From Planctomycetota bacterium (GTDB lineage Bacteria; Planctomycetota; Planctomycetia; Gemmatales; Gemmataceae), in the NCBI GenBank assembly GCA_016872595.1, contig VGZJ01000009.1:1-48402 (forward strand): a stretch of 48,402 nt of DNA. The letters are read 5' to 3'. Numbering within the stretch: the stretch's first letter is position 1; each line of letters begins with the position of its first letter. The notes beneath the pieces are model-generated. The model was not told the DNA's origin, did no database searches, and worked only from the letters and a program-made list of their open reading frames with translations. A program made the translations under genes and the position numbers. Shown here piece by piece: positions 41,593 to 48,402 of the stretch.

Positions 41593-43161
41593 ATGTATCA
41601 CAACCTTCGTCAACGGTTTCAGAGGAAGCAACCCGTGCAAGAAACGGCGGTCGGTCTGTTGGCGGGCGGCGCGGTGCTGGGCCTGCTCGCGAGCATGTGG
41701 GGCAAGCTCAAGGGGCTGATGTGGCGCGTGCTGGGCCTGTTCGTCCAGCGCGTCGAGATCCCCACCGAGCCGGGCCACGAGGCGCTCGTCGCGTACCTCA
41801 TCGCCCACTACCGGCGCTCGCGCAACTACGACAAGATGTACGGGGCGAGTTGGGAGTACCAGCGCGACGGGCGCTACGGCCTCATCCCCTACGAGGTGTT
41901 CGGCAACCGCTCGCTCATCCTCTGGAGCGGCTGGTTCCCGTTCCTGTTCAGCAACCAAGTCGAGAACAAGGCCGCGAGCGGGAAGGGCACCAACAACGAC
42001 GGCGGCGGGGGCGGCGGCATGAAGGTCCACTCCACGCTGATCTTCATTCGCGGCACGTTGAACGTCGAGGAACTGCTGCGCAAGGCCTGCGACGCGCGCA
42101 ACAACATCTCGTGGGCGGTCGAGGACCAACAGACCGCGACCGCGAACCGCTTCTGCATTCACCACGTCCCCGAGCGGCCCGGCGCGGACGGTGGGTGGAA
42201 CGGCGGCAGCGACGGCCTCGCGTGGTACCAGCAGGGCAACTACCGGCTGCTCGCGCACACCCCGGACCAACTGGGCAAGGCCCGCACGAACAACGGTAAG
42301 GCGCTCGACCACCTCATCTTCCCGCGGCGCGTCAAGGACCTGATCCGCGAGATCGAGCTGTGGCGCAAGAGCAAGGAGTGGTACATCGAGAAGGGCATTC
42401 CGTGGAAGCGCGGGTGGCTGCTGTACGGCCCGCCGGGCACCGGGAAGACCGCGCTGGCGCGCGCGTTCGCCGAAGACCTGAACATGCCCATCTACGTGTA
42501 CAACCTCGCGGAGATGAGCAACCACGAGCTGATCAAGGCGTGGACCGAGATGCAGACGAACACGCCGTGCATCGCGCTGATCGAGGACATCGACAACGTG
42601 TTCCACGGGCGCGAGAACGTCGTCCGCCGGTCCAGCTTCTTCTCGATGATGATGCCCGAGAAGAAGGAGGGCGACGCCAGCGGCGGCGGCGACAAGGCGC
42701 GCACCGGCCTCGGCTCGCCGCTGACCTTCGACTGCCTGCTGAACTGCCTCGACGGGGTGGAGCGCGCCGACGGCATCTTCACCATCATCACGACGAACGA
42801 CCTGACGAAGATCGACCCGGCGCTGGGCCTGCCGCGCCAGTTGCCGGACGGCACGACGGAGTTCATCAGCACGCGCCCCGGGCGCGTCGACAAGGCCGTC
42901 GAGCTGACCTACATGGAGCCGTGCGACAAGAAGCAGATGGCGGCGAAGATTCTGGGCGAGTACGAGCCGGCGCACGTGGAGATGGTCGAGTTCATCGACA
43001 AGTTCCCGGACCTGCCCGAGACGCCGGCGCAGTTCCAAGAGCGGTGCGCGCAGGTGGCGCTCAAGTGCTTCTGGCGCGACCTCCAGCGCGAGGCCGGGGC
43101 CCCGACCGGCGACAGCGGGTTCTTCACCAATGCCGCCCACCGTGTCGCCGCTGCGCGGTAA
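41593..43161 (+). CDS. BCS1-like AAA ATPase with membrane anchor
   Basis: A 522-residue AAA+ protein. An N-terminal membrane segment (VGLLAGGAVLGLLASMW) is followed by a BCS1-type domain of about 200 residues (EIPTEPGHEALVAYLIAHY, a Gly-rich loop NDGGGGGGMKV). The AAA domain has Walker A GPPGTGKT (279-286), Walker B IALIEDIDNVF and the arginine-finger region STRPGRVDKAVELTY. A low-complexity insert (EKKEGDASGGGDKART) splits the AAA domain after Walker B. The ATG at 41593 is preferred over an upstream in-frame ATG because it directly precedes the conserved part. Bacterial relatives have poorly known roles in membrane protein handling. A 46-bp perfect palindrome follows. Confidence 0.88.
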   Translation: MYHNLRQRFQRKQPVQETAVGLLAGGAVLGLLASMWGKLKGLMWRVLGLFVQRVEIPTEPGHEALVAYLIAHYRRSRNYDKMYGASWEYQRDGRYGLIPYEVFGNRSLILWSGWFPFLFSNQVENKAASGKGTNNDGGGGGGMKVHSTLIFIRGTLNVEELLRKACDARNNISWAVEDQQTATANRFCIHHVPERPGADGGWNGGSDGLAWYQQGNYRLLAHTPDQLGKARTNNGKALDHLIFPRRVKDLIREIELWRKSKEWYIEKGIPWKRGWLLYGPPGTGKTALARAFAEDLNMPIYVYNLAEMSNHELIKAWTEMQTNTPCIALIEDIDNVFHGRENVVRRSSFFSMMMPEKKEGDASGGGDKARTGLGSPLTFDCLLNCLDGVERADGIFTIITTNDLTKIDPALGLPRQLPDGTTEFISTRPGRVDKAVELTYMEPCDKKQMAAKILGEYEPAHVEMVEFIDKFPDLPETPAQFQERCAQVALKCFWRDLQREAGAPTGDSGFFTNAAHRVAAAR

Positions 43162-43165
43162 AGCC

Positions 43166-43266
43166 AGAAGAGTGTCGACGGGATCACAGGATGATACCGG
43201 ATGAAGAGAAGCGCGTTGTTCTTCTCTTCATCCGGTATCATCCTGTGATCCCGTCGACACTCTTCT
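43166..43266. repeat. Perfect 46-bp inverted repeat, GACGGGATCACAGGATGA family, copy 3
   Basis: Arms 43166-43211 and 43221-43266 are exact reverse complements with a 9-base loop (CGCGTTGTT). It starts 4 bases after the ATPase stop codon; flanking AAGC/GCTT extends the pairing after one mismatch. Confidence 0.97.
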
Positions 43267-43324
43267 GCTTGCTCTGCACGCGCGTCAACGAACCGCGCGC
43301 CGCCTCTGTTCGTACACCTCTTGT

Positions 43325-44140
43325 ATGGCACGGCGCGTGACCGTTATCGGGTTCGTTCTGCTCGCGCTCGTCGCGGTGGGGCTGTTCGTCACGTACATCC
43401 CCAAGGCCCGACTGAACGCGAACCTCGAAGCCTCGCGGAACAACCTGCGCGAGTTGAGCCTGTTCGCGGCGCACCACACCGCGCCCGACAAGACGCCCAA
43501 GCGTGACGCCACCAAGTTCCCCAGCGAGATCCCCGCGGGCACCATCTACCTGCCCGACGTGCCGCCGGACGCCCGGCTGAGTTGGGCGGTCGGCGTGCTG
43601 CCGGGCGTCGACCAGAAGAAGCAGAACACCGAGGACCTGCTGAAGCTCATCGCGCGCGACAAGCCGTGGGCCGCGGAGCCGAACCAGCGCGCCGGGCAGA
43701 CGCGCCTCGTCGTGCTGATTTGCCCGGAGAACCCGCCGCCGGGCGCGAACGTGACCTCGTACGTCGGAATCGGCGGCGTCGGCGCGGACGCCGCGGCACT
43801 GGCCCCCGGCGCGCGGCGCGCCGGCGCGTTCCGTTACGACGGCCCCACGCCGTTCGCGCAGATCAGCGACGGGCTGAGCCAAACGCTGCTGTTCGGCGAG
43901 ACGCGGCACAACGTCGGCCCGTGGCTCCGCGGCGGGCCGGACACGGTGCGCGGGCTGGACGGCGCGGACGGCGCGCCGCCGCTGATCGGCACGCAGTTCG
44001 GCGGCTACTTCCCGTCCGGGGCGAACTTCGCGTTCTGCGACGGCAGCGTGCGCACCTTCTCGCCGCGCACCACGCCGAACGTGCTGCTGGGCTTCGCCAC
44101 CGTCGCCGGGAAGGGCACCGACCCGCTACCGGGGGATTGA
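43325..44140 (+). CDS. DUF1559-like membrane-anchored protein
   Basis: A 271-residue protein with an N-terminal membrane segment (VTVIGFVLLALVAVGLFVTY) and a C-terminal GYFPSGANFAFCDGSVRTFS, the signature end of DUF1559 (H-X9-DG) proteins. LSWAVGVLPGVDQ, TSYVGIGGVGADA and QISDGLSQTLLFGETRH also match. Unlike standard DUF1559 proteins it lacks the pilin-like GFTLIELLVVI start, so it has a plain anchor and is shorter. The function is unknown; the family is expanded in planctomycetes. The ATG at 43325 follows the palindrome by 58 bases. Confidence 0.85.
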   Translation: MARRVTVIGFVLLALVAVGLFVTYIPKARLNANLEASRNNLRELSLFAAHHTAPDKTPKRDATKFPSEIPAGTIYLPDVPPDARLSWAVGVLPGVDQKKQNTEDLLKLIARDKPWAAEPNQRAGQTRLVVLICPENPPPGANVTSYVGIGGVGADAAALAPGARRAGAFRYDGPTPFAQISDGLSQTLLFGETRHNVGPWLRGGPDTVRGLDGADGAPPLIGTQFGGYFPSGANFAFCDGSVRTFSPRTTPNVLLGFATVAGKGTDPLPGD

Positions 44141-44142
44141 GC

Positions 44143-44163
44143 GCTCGCGAAGCCGCAAGCGGC
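44143..44163. repeat. 21-base dispersed unit, intergenic copy
   Basis: Identical to the coding copies at 11225-11245 and 11330-11350. Here it lies in the 26-base gap between two converging stop codons. Confidence 0.85.
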
Positions 44164-44166
44164 CAA

Positions 44167-44766
44167 TCACAAAAGCGCACGCATTGCCTTCAACACGGCC
44201 TCCGCGCCGTCGGCGCGCAGGCGCGCGAGCCACTCCCACGAGGCGAAGCCGTCGAGCAACTCGCGCCGGCGCGCTTCGTCTCCGACGGTTGCCAGCACGT
44301 CGCGGCGCACTTCGGCCAGAACGCTCACCCACTCCGCGAAGCTCTCATCGAACTCCGCTTCGAGCTTCTCGCGCACGCGCCGGGCCAGCGCCGGAGCCGC
44401 GCCGCCGGTGCTGACGGCTAGCGCGAAGTCGCCCCGGCGCACCACCGCCGGGAGCGCGAAGTCGCCGCCCGCGGGGTCGGTGGCCGAACACACCCACACG
44501 CCGAAGGCGCGCGCGTCCGCTACGACCTGTTCGTTCACTTGGGGAGTGGCGCAGGCAAAGGCGAGCGCCGCGCCGTCGAGGTGTTCGGCGCGATAGGCTT
44601 CGGCGACGTAAACCGCGCCGGGCGGCAGGTCCGGTAGCGGGCGCGGGTCGATGACGCGCACCGCCGCGCCCGCGTCGAGAAGTGCGGCCAACTTGCGCGC
44701 GCCGACCGCGCCCCCGCCGACCACGACGGCGCACTTCCCGCGCACGTCTAACACGATAGGCAGCAC
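44167..44766 (-). CDS. Precorrin-2 dehydrogenase-like protein (siroheme synthesis)
   Basis: A 199-residue NAD-dependent enzyme resembling SirC/Met8 and the N-terminal half of CysG, which oxidises precorrin-2 to sirohydrochlorin. Motifs: LPIVLDVRGKCAVVVGGGAV then GARKLAALLDAGAAVRVIDP, and the later CSATDPAGGDFALPAVVRRG with DFALAVSTGGAAPALARRVR. GTG 44764-44766 is chosen because it gives the usual family start and lies 4 bases after the aldo/keto reductase stop. No sulfite reductase or other siroheme gene is nearby. Confidence 0.88.
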   Translation of the reverse strand: MLPIVLDVRGKCAVVVGGGAVGARKLAALLDAGAAVRVIDPRPLPDLPPGAVYVAEAYRAEHLDGAALAFACATPQVNEQVVADARAFGVWVCSATDPAGGDFALPAVVRRGDFALAVSTGGAAPALARRVREKLEAEFDESFAEWVSVLAEVRRDVLATVGDEARRRELLDGFASWEWLARLRADGAEAVLKAMRALL

Positions 44767-44770
44767 GGCC

Positions 44771-45703
44771 TCAGCCCTTCCAGTTCCCACACGCCCACGT
44801 CCAGTCGCGCACCGGGTCGAGTTCCTTCATCACGTCGGCGAGCAACTGTTGATCGACGGGCGCGGTGATTGCGCGGAGGTTGGTTTCGAGTTCGCTCTTG
44901 CGCGCCGCGCCGGTCAGCGTGCAGGGGATTTGCTGTTGCGCGTAGGCGAACTGCATCCCCAAGAAGCTGATGTCCGCGCCGCGACTGCGGCACAGGTCCG
45001 CGGCGCGCTTGCACGCGGCCACGATCTCCGGTTGGCCCGGGAACCACGGCTGCGGCCCCTGATTGGTGAGCAGGCCCATCGCGAGCGGGCTGGCGTTCAT
45101 CACGCCCACGCCGCGCGCCGCGGCCACCGGCATCAGTTCCGCAAGCAACCGTGTGTTGAACAGGTTGCAGTGCGCGTAGCTGATAACCACGTCCAGATCG
45201 CAGCGCGTGATCGCCTGTTTCAGCAGGCCGAGCGGGTAACAGGACATGCCGATGAACCGCGTCTTGCCCTCTTCCTTGAGGTCTTGCAGCACGCGATAGG
45301 TCTCGTTGAAGACGTACTCGTAGTCGTCGGCGAACTCGATGTCGTGCGCGAGAAGGATCTCGACGCGGTCGGTGCGGAGCCGCTTGAGCGACGCTTCGAC
45401 GCACGCGCGCGTGCCTGCGGGCGTGAAGTCGAAAACGGCGTTGTCGAGCCGGCAGGCTTTGGTGCAGATGTTGACGCGATCCCGCCACTTGCCTTCGAGC
45501 GCCTTCCCGAGGAACTCCTCTGCGGTGCCCTTGCCGTAGTACGCGGCGGTATCGACGAGGTTCACGCCGGCGTCGATGGCGGCGTGAACGGTGTCGGCGG
45601 CCTCTTGCGCGGAGACCGGGCCGAACTGCTGCCCGAACGCGGCCCCGCCCTGACCGAGCACGGAGACGCGCAAGCCGGTCTTACCGAGGGTTCGCTGTTC
45701 CAC
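44771..45703 (-). CDS. Aldo/keto reductase
   Basis: A 310-residue NAD(P)-dependent oxidoreductase with a TIM barrel. The catalytic tetrad is visible: Asp and Tyr in LVDTAAYYGKG, Lys in NICTKACR, His in ILLAHDIEF. EQRTLGKTGLRVSVLGQGG is the usual start. The sequence is closest in feel to the L-galactose/D-threo-aldose dehydrogenase subgroup, but this is not certain. The start is GTG 45701-45703, supported by GGAGG 6 bases upstream. It overlaps nothing but is tightly coupled to the siroheme-type gene behind it. Confidence 0.92.
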   Translation of the reverse strand: MEQRTLGKTGLRVSVLGQGGAAFGQQFGPVSAQEAADTVHAAIDAGVNLVDTAAYYGKGTAEEFLGKALEGKWRDRVNICTKACRLDNAVFDFTPAGTRACVEASLKRLRTDRVEILLAHDIEFADDYEYVFNETYRVLQDLKEEGKTRFIGMSCYPLGLLKQAITRCDLDVVISYAHCNLFNTRLLAELMPVAAARGVGVMNASPLAMGLLTNQGPQPWFPGQPEIVAACKRAADLCRSRGADISFLGMQFAYAQQQIPCTLTGAARKSELETNLRAITAPVDQQLLADVMKELDPVRDWTWACGNWKG

Positions 45704-45833
45704 TGGTGGCCTCCGAGGGAGATACCCGCAGAGTACGCGGCGGGGCGAAGAAATGTAGCCTCGCGCCGCGCTCACCTTGACCGCACAGCCCGCGCGCGCC
45801 AGAATAACTCCGCCGAGCGCAGCTCACACTCCT

Positions 45834-45904
45834 TACCCGGTAGTGTAACGGTAGCACAAGAGATTTTGGTTCTCTTTGTCTAGGTTCGAATCCTAGCCGG
45901 GTAA
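45834..45904 (+). tRNA. tRNA-Gln (anticodon UUG)
   Basis: A 71-base cloverleaf. Acceptor TACCCGG (45834-45840) pairs with CCGGGTA (45897-45903). The anticodon stem AGAGA/TCTCT encloses loop TTTTGGT with anticodon TTG at 45866-45868. The T arm contains GGTTCGAATCC. No CCA end is encoded. TTGACC about 50 bases upstream may belong to its promoter, but no -10 at proper spacing is seen. Confidence 0.95.
45870..45904. other. Putative attachment site (attL) in the tRNA 3' half
   Basis: The recombinase gene reads toward and into the tRNA, its last codons and stop (45880-45882) lying in the T-arm and acceptor sequence. This is the classical layout of an element integrated at a tRNA 3' end. The matching direct repeat should lie to the right, outside the window. 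Confidence 0.55.
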
Positions 45905-47154
45905 CTTTCCTCTTTCGCAGCAAATCGCAGCACTTCGTAACTACTTGCGGTGACTACCACTTCGGGATTCTGCTTCGCGCTTGATTGCGACCCGGTGCGT
46001 GTTCCCGCGGGAATCTGCTGCGCCGCTTTTTGCGCCGCCTCGGTGCCCGTCGCGCGCCGGAAGTCGCCGTCGGTCACGGTCAGGTAGTGCTTGCCCGCGA
46101 CCGGGACCGTGTGCCCGGCCCACGCCGCGACCGCGTGAATCGGGTGGTCCTTCGCCCAATCGCTGACGCAGCTCGACCGCAACACACGGAACGGGCGGGA
46201 CCAGCACGGGACGTTCGCCCGCTTCATCAGCCGCGTGAGCTGCGTGCGCAGGTTGCACCCGATCCAGTTCCCGGCGCGGACGCGGTACTGCGGCATGTCC
46301 ACGACGTACTCGTGCCCCTCGGCCAGCGCCCACGCCTCTTCCAGCACGGGGGCAAGGGCGGGGGCGATGGGCACAACGCGCCACGCCTTCCCCTGACTCT
46401 CGGTTTTGGGCGAGCGCACGGTCAACCGGCGCTCGGGCAGGTTCACGTCCGCCCAGCGCAGGATGAGCGCTTCGGAGGGACAGCGCAGCGCCCCGTACCG
46501 GCCCAGCGCGATCAGCACGCGCCAGCACGGGGCGCACACGGCGAGCAGGCGCTCCACGTCGTCGGCTTCCGCGAAATCGCGCGGCTTGCCGGCCCCCTCG
46601 CGGAAGTTGTAGGCGAGCGTGTCGAACGGGTTCTTAGTGAGAATGTCGCGCCTGACCGCGAGCGCGAACAACTGCCGGGCGAAGCGCAACACGCGCCCCA
46701 CGGTCGGCCCGGCGAGTTCGCGCCGCACCAGCGCGTCCCGCAGCGCCTCGGCGTCGCGCGGGCCGATGTCGCTCACCAGCCGCGCGCCGAAGTGTTCCTT
46801 CAACTGCTTGCCCCACGTCGCGCGCACGGTCTTGGTGCTCTCCTTCACGTCGGCGCGCCCGAGATAGTCCGAGAGCAGGTTTTCGACCGTCGCCTTCGCG
46901 GGCGGGGGCGCGACGAGGCCGACGGCCGCGAGCTTGTCCTTGAGCGCGGCCCCGACCTCGGTGAGCCACGCGGCGGTGTCGCGCGGCAGCGGTTGGCCGT
47001 TGATCTTGCCCGCGAGCAGGTGCTCGACGTGCCGGCAGATGCTCTCCGCGCTCTTGCGGTCGATTTTGCCCAGCCGGATCGTCTTGCGCTTCTCGTCCGG
47101 CGCGACGAACAGGATGCGCCGCCGGCCGTTGGGGTCGTCTACCACGCTTGCCAT
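45880..47154 (-). CDS. Tyrosine site-specific recombinase (integrase)
   Basis: A 424-residue phage-type integrase. The core-binding domain spans about 90-180 (VENLLSDYLGR, LRFARQLFALAVRRDIL). Catalytic residues: Arg224 in GALRCPSEALILRW, Lys250 in RSPKTES, Arg326 in FRVLRSS, His348 in WAGHT and Tyr357 in HYLTVTD. The box II histidine that normally precedes Arg326 by three residues is arginine (Arg323), an unusual change. The C-terminal end is encoded inside tRNA-Gln. ATG 47152-47154 has AAGGAG 7 bases upstream. It is the leftmost gene of an integrative element. Confidence 0.92.
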   Translation of the reverse strand: MASVVDDPNGRRRILFVAPDEKRKTIRLGKIDRKSAESICRHVEHLLAGKINGQPLPRDTAAWLTEVGAALKDKLAAVGLVAPPPAKATVENLLSDYLGRADVKESTKTVRATWGKQLKEHFGARLVSDIGPRDAEALRDALVRRELAGPTVGRVLRFARQLFALAVRRDILTKNPFDTLAYNFREGAGKPRDFAEADDVERLLAVCAPCWRVLIALGRYGALRCPSEALILRWADVNLPERRLTVRSPKTESQGKAWRVVPIAPALAPVLEEAWALAEGHEYVVDMPQYRVRAGNWIGCNLRTQLTRLMKRANVPCWSRPFRVLRSSCVSDWAKDHPIHAVAAWAGHTVPVAGKHYLTVTDGDFRRATGTEAAQKAAQQIPAGTRTGSQSSAKQNPEVVVTASSYEVLRFAAKEESYPARIRT

Positions 47155-47172
47155 GTCATGACTCCTTGGAGA

Positions 47173-48402
47173 TTAGTCGGGAAGGTTGATCGCCGGGTTG
47201 TCGAACAGGCGCGCGCCGTCCGGGTTGTCGGGGTTGTTGAACCCGAACGGGAACGGGTCGGGTTCGGTTGTCGGCCGCGCGCCGGCCGCGTCTACAGTGT
47301 CTACGTCTACGGAACCCCCTCGCGCCATGTCGGTTGTCGGGGTTTTGTAGACCGTAGACGCCGTAGACAGGGCGAACACGCGCGACGGCCGGCCGCCCTT
47401 CGCGGCCGTTTCCGGCGCTCGCCAGCAGGCGCGCCCGGCCTTCACGAGTTCGTTCATGGCCGCTTCCGCCGCGCCCGGTTCCTTGAGCCACCGGCAGCCC
47501 TGCTGAACTTGGCGCACGGTCACGGGTCCGCCCTTGCTCGTGACCCACTCCACCAGCCGGCGCTGGTTGCGTTCCGCGTCGGACTCGCTCAACATCGCGT
47601 ACACGCGCCGGGCTTCGTGCTTGAACCACTCGGTCAGCGCGATGCCGGCGTTCATGCTCGCGGCGTCGAGGACGTTAGCATTTGTGAGCATTTGGTCGCC
47701 CGCCGCCCAGCGCGCGAAGTGGACGACGAGCGCGAGCCGGGCCGCGTATTCCTCCAACTTCGACCACGCCGCCGACAGGTCGCCGGTCAGGTCCGCTTGC
47801 TCCGTCGCGTGGGCGTCGTAGTACGTGACCCACGCGGCCTTCGCCCCGGCAGCGAGCCGCACCAATACCGGCCGCGGTTTGCCGTCGTCGTCTTCCGCGG
47901 GTTGCAGGTCGAACAGCCGGTCGAACAGCGTAACAAGCTCCGCTTCGGCCTTCGGATCGATTCCGGCCTCAGTCCACTTTTTCGCGCGCCGCGGCGGGTA
48001 GGCCAGAAGCAACCGCGCCGCCAAGCCCGATTCCCGGTGTTCCGCGCCCAGCGCGCGTTGCAGAATGCCCGGCTGAATGCCGCCGGTCACGCACACCGCC
48101 GCGTCGGGAACGTGAATGGTGCGTGGTACTCCGGTCTTGCGATCCACGATGATGCTTTCGGCGTTGAACATGCTCAGCCAGTTGGCCGCGTCCGCGCCCG
48201 CCTTCCCCTTGCCGGCGTAGCGGTCGAACGAGCCGAGCCAGCCGGCCAGTTCGTCGCGGGAGAGGAGCAGCCCGCGCGGATTCGCCATCATTATCGGCGC
48301 GAGGGCTTCGACGGTCGTGTCCGAGACGATGTAGCGCACGGCGTCGGGCACGTCGGGCTTCGCGGGCGGGTCGTCGGCCGCGCCCTTCGCCCGCTTCCAA
48401 GC
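47173..48402 (-). CDS. DUF3987-like protein, 5' end outside the window
   Basis: The last 409 residues of a protein that continues past the right edge. VSDTTVEALAPIMMANPRGL then LLSRDELAGWLGSFDRY, WLSMFNAESIIVDRKTG, VCVTGGIQPGILQRAL and ARLLLAYPPRRAKKW match DUF3987, a primase/helicase-like domain common in phages, satellites and integrative elements. The C-terminal part looks like a winged helix (VEWVTSKGGPVTVRQVQQGC) followed by an Asn/Pro/Asp-rich tail. It lies 18 bases upstream of the integrase gene on the same strand, so they probably form one unit. Confidence 0.85.
   Translation of the reverse strand, partial: AWKRAKGAADDPPAKPDVPDAVRYIVSDTTVEALAPIMMANPRGLLLSRDELAGWLGSFDRYAGKGKAGADAANWLSMFNAESIIVDRKTGVPRTIHVPDAAVCVTGGIQPGILQRALGAEHRESGLAARLLLAYPPRRAKKWTEAGIDPKAEAELVTLFDRLFDLQPAEDDDGKPRPVLVRLAAGAKAAWVTYYDAHATEQADLTGDLSAAWSKLEEYAARLALVVHFARWAAGDQMLTNANVLDAASMNAGIALTEWFKHEARRVYAMLSESDAERNQRRLVEWVTSKGGPVTVRQVQQGCRWLKEPGAAEAAMNELVKAGRACWRAPETAAKGGRPSRVFALSTASTVYKTPTTDMARGGSVDVDTVDAAGARPTTEPDPFPFGFNNPDNPDGARLFDNPAINLPD

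Noticed and set aside
45681-45923. Small minus-strand protein containing RLGFEPRQREPKS
   Set aside because: This is the well-known translation of an antisense tRNA T-arm; the sequence is the tRNA-Gln gene.
45880-48402. Prophage
   Set aside because: Integrase plus DUF3987 fits a phage, satellite or integrative element alike; no structural, portal or terminase gene is within the window.

Overview
This 48.4 kb window is high-GC chromosomal DNA from a planctomycete, most likely a member of the Gemmata group. The evidence is the set of planctomycete-typical families (DUF1501, DUF1549/DUF1553, DUF1559, a PVC-type c-type cytochrome, Tat-exported Gfo/Idh/MocA and sugar-isomerase proteins). In addition, the RNase P RNA carries an extra insert in helix P13, which I recall as a Gemmata trait. 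All family names come from reading motifs by eye; no search was run.

Layout. 0.2-2.5 kb (minus): exported DUF1501 protein and exported sugar phosphate isomerase-like protein. 2.7-6.3 kb (plus): RNase III, a small cysteine-containing protein, an FAD oxidoreductase carrying an in-frame triplicated 51-bp repeat, and a Gfo/Idh/MocA oxidoreductase. 6.3-7.3 kb: small proteins, one apparently frameshifted. 7.3-12.4 kb: a DpdE/RapA-like SNF2 ATPase overlapping (ATGA) an unknown protein that is fused in frame to a serine/threonine dehydratase through a repeat-rich linker. 12.5-15.9 kb: exported M28 peptidase with PDZ domain, then a LarA/DUF2088 protein. 16.0-16.7 kb (minus): HIT protein with a decayed DUF6188-like gene behind it. 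16.7-20.8 kb: rpmF-plsX-fabD-acpP-fabF, the fatty acid cluster, with a clear promoter in front of rpmF. 21.0-23.1 kb: hypothetical protein, YedK/HMCES-like protein, small monooxygenase-fold protein. 23.3-29.1 kb (minus): WD40 protein, zinc-ribbon protein, DUF1501, lipoprotein, DUF1549/DUF1553, a typical planctomycete exported cluster. 29.3-29.8 kb: rnpB. 30-36.7 kb: ClpS-like protein, DJ-1-like protein lacking the usual cysteine, AsmA-like plus LptF/G-like pair, RNase HII-like protein. 36.8-41.1 kb: HinT-like, YggS-like and a large PVC cytochrome. 41.6-45.7 kb: BCS1-like AAA ATPase, DUF1559-like protein, siroheme-type dehydrogenase, aldo/keto reductase. 45.8 kb to the right edge: tRNA-Gln(UUG) with a tyrosine recombinase overlapping its 3' part and a DUF3987-like protein running off the window, the left end of an integrative element.

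The most striking theme is a set of dispersed palindromic repeats. At least ten long inverted repeats sit between genes, many starting at or within a stop codon, and they fall into several sequence families that recur in the window. Repeat sequence has also entered functional genes: as three in-frame 51-bp units in the FAD oxidoreductase, as the linker of the dehydratase fusion, and as the whole of helix P12 of the RNase P RNA. The second theme is the DpdE-like ATPase sitting outside any visible dpd cluster with an unknown, translationally coupled partner.
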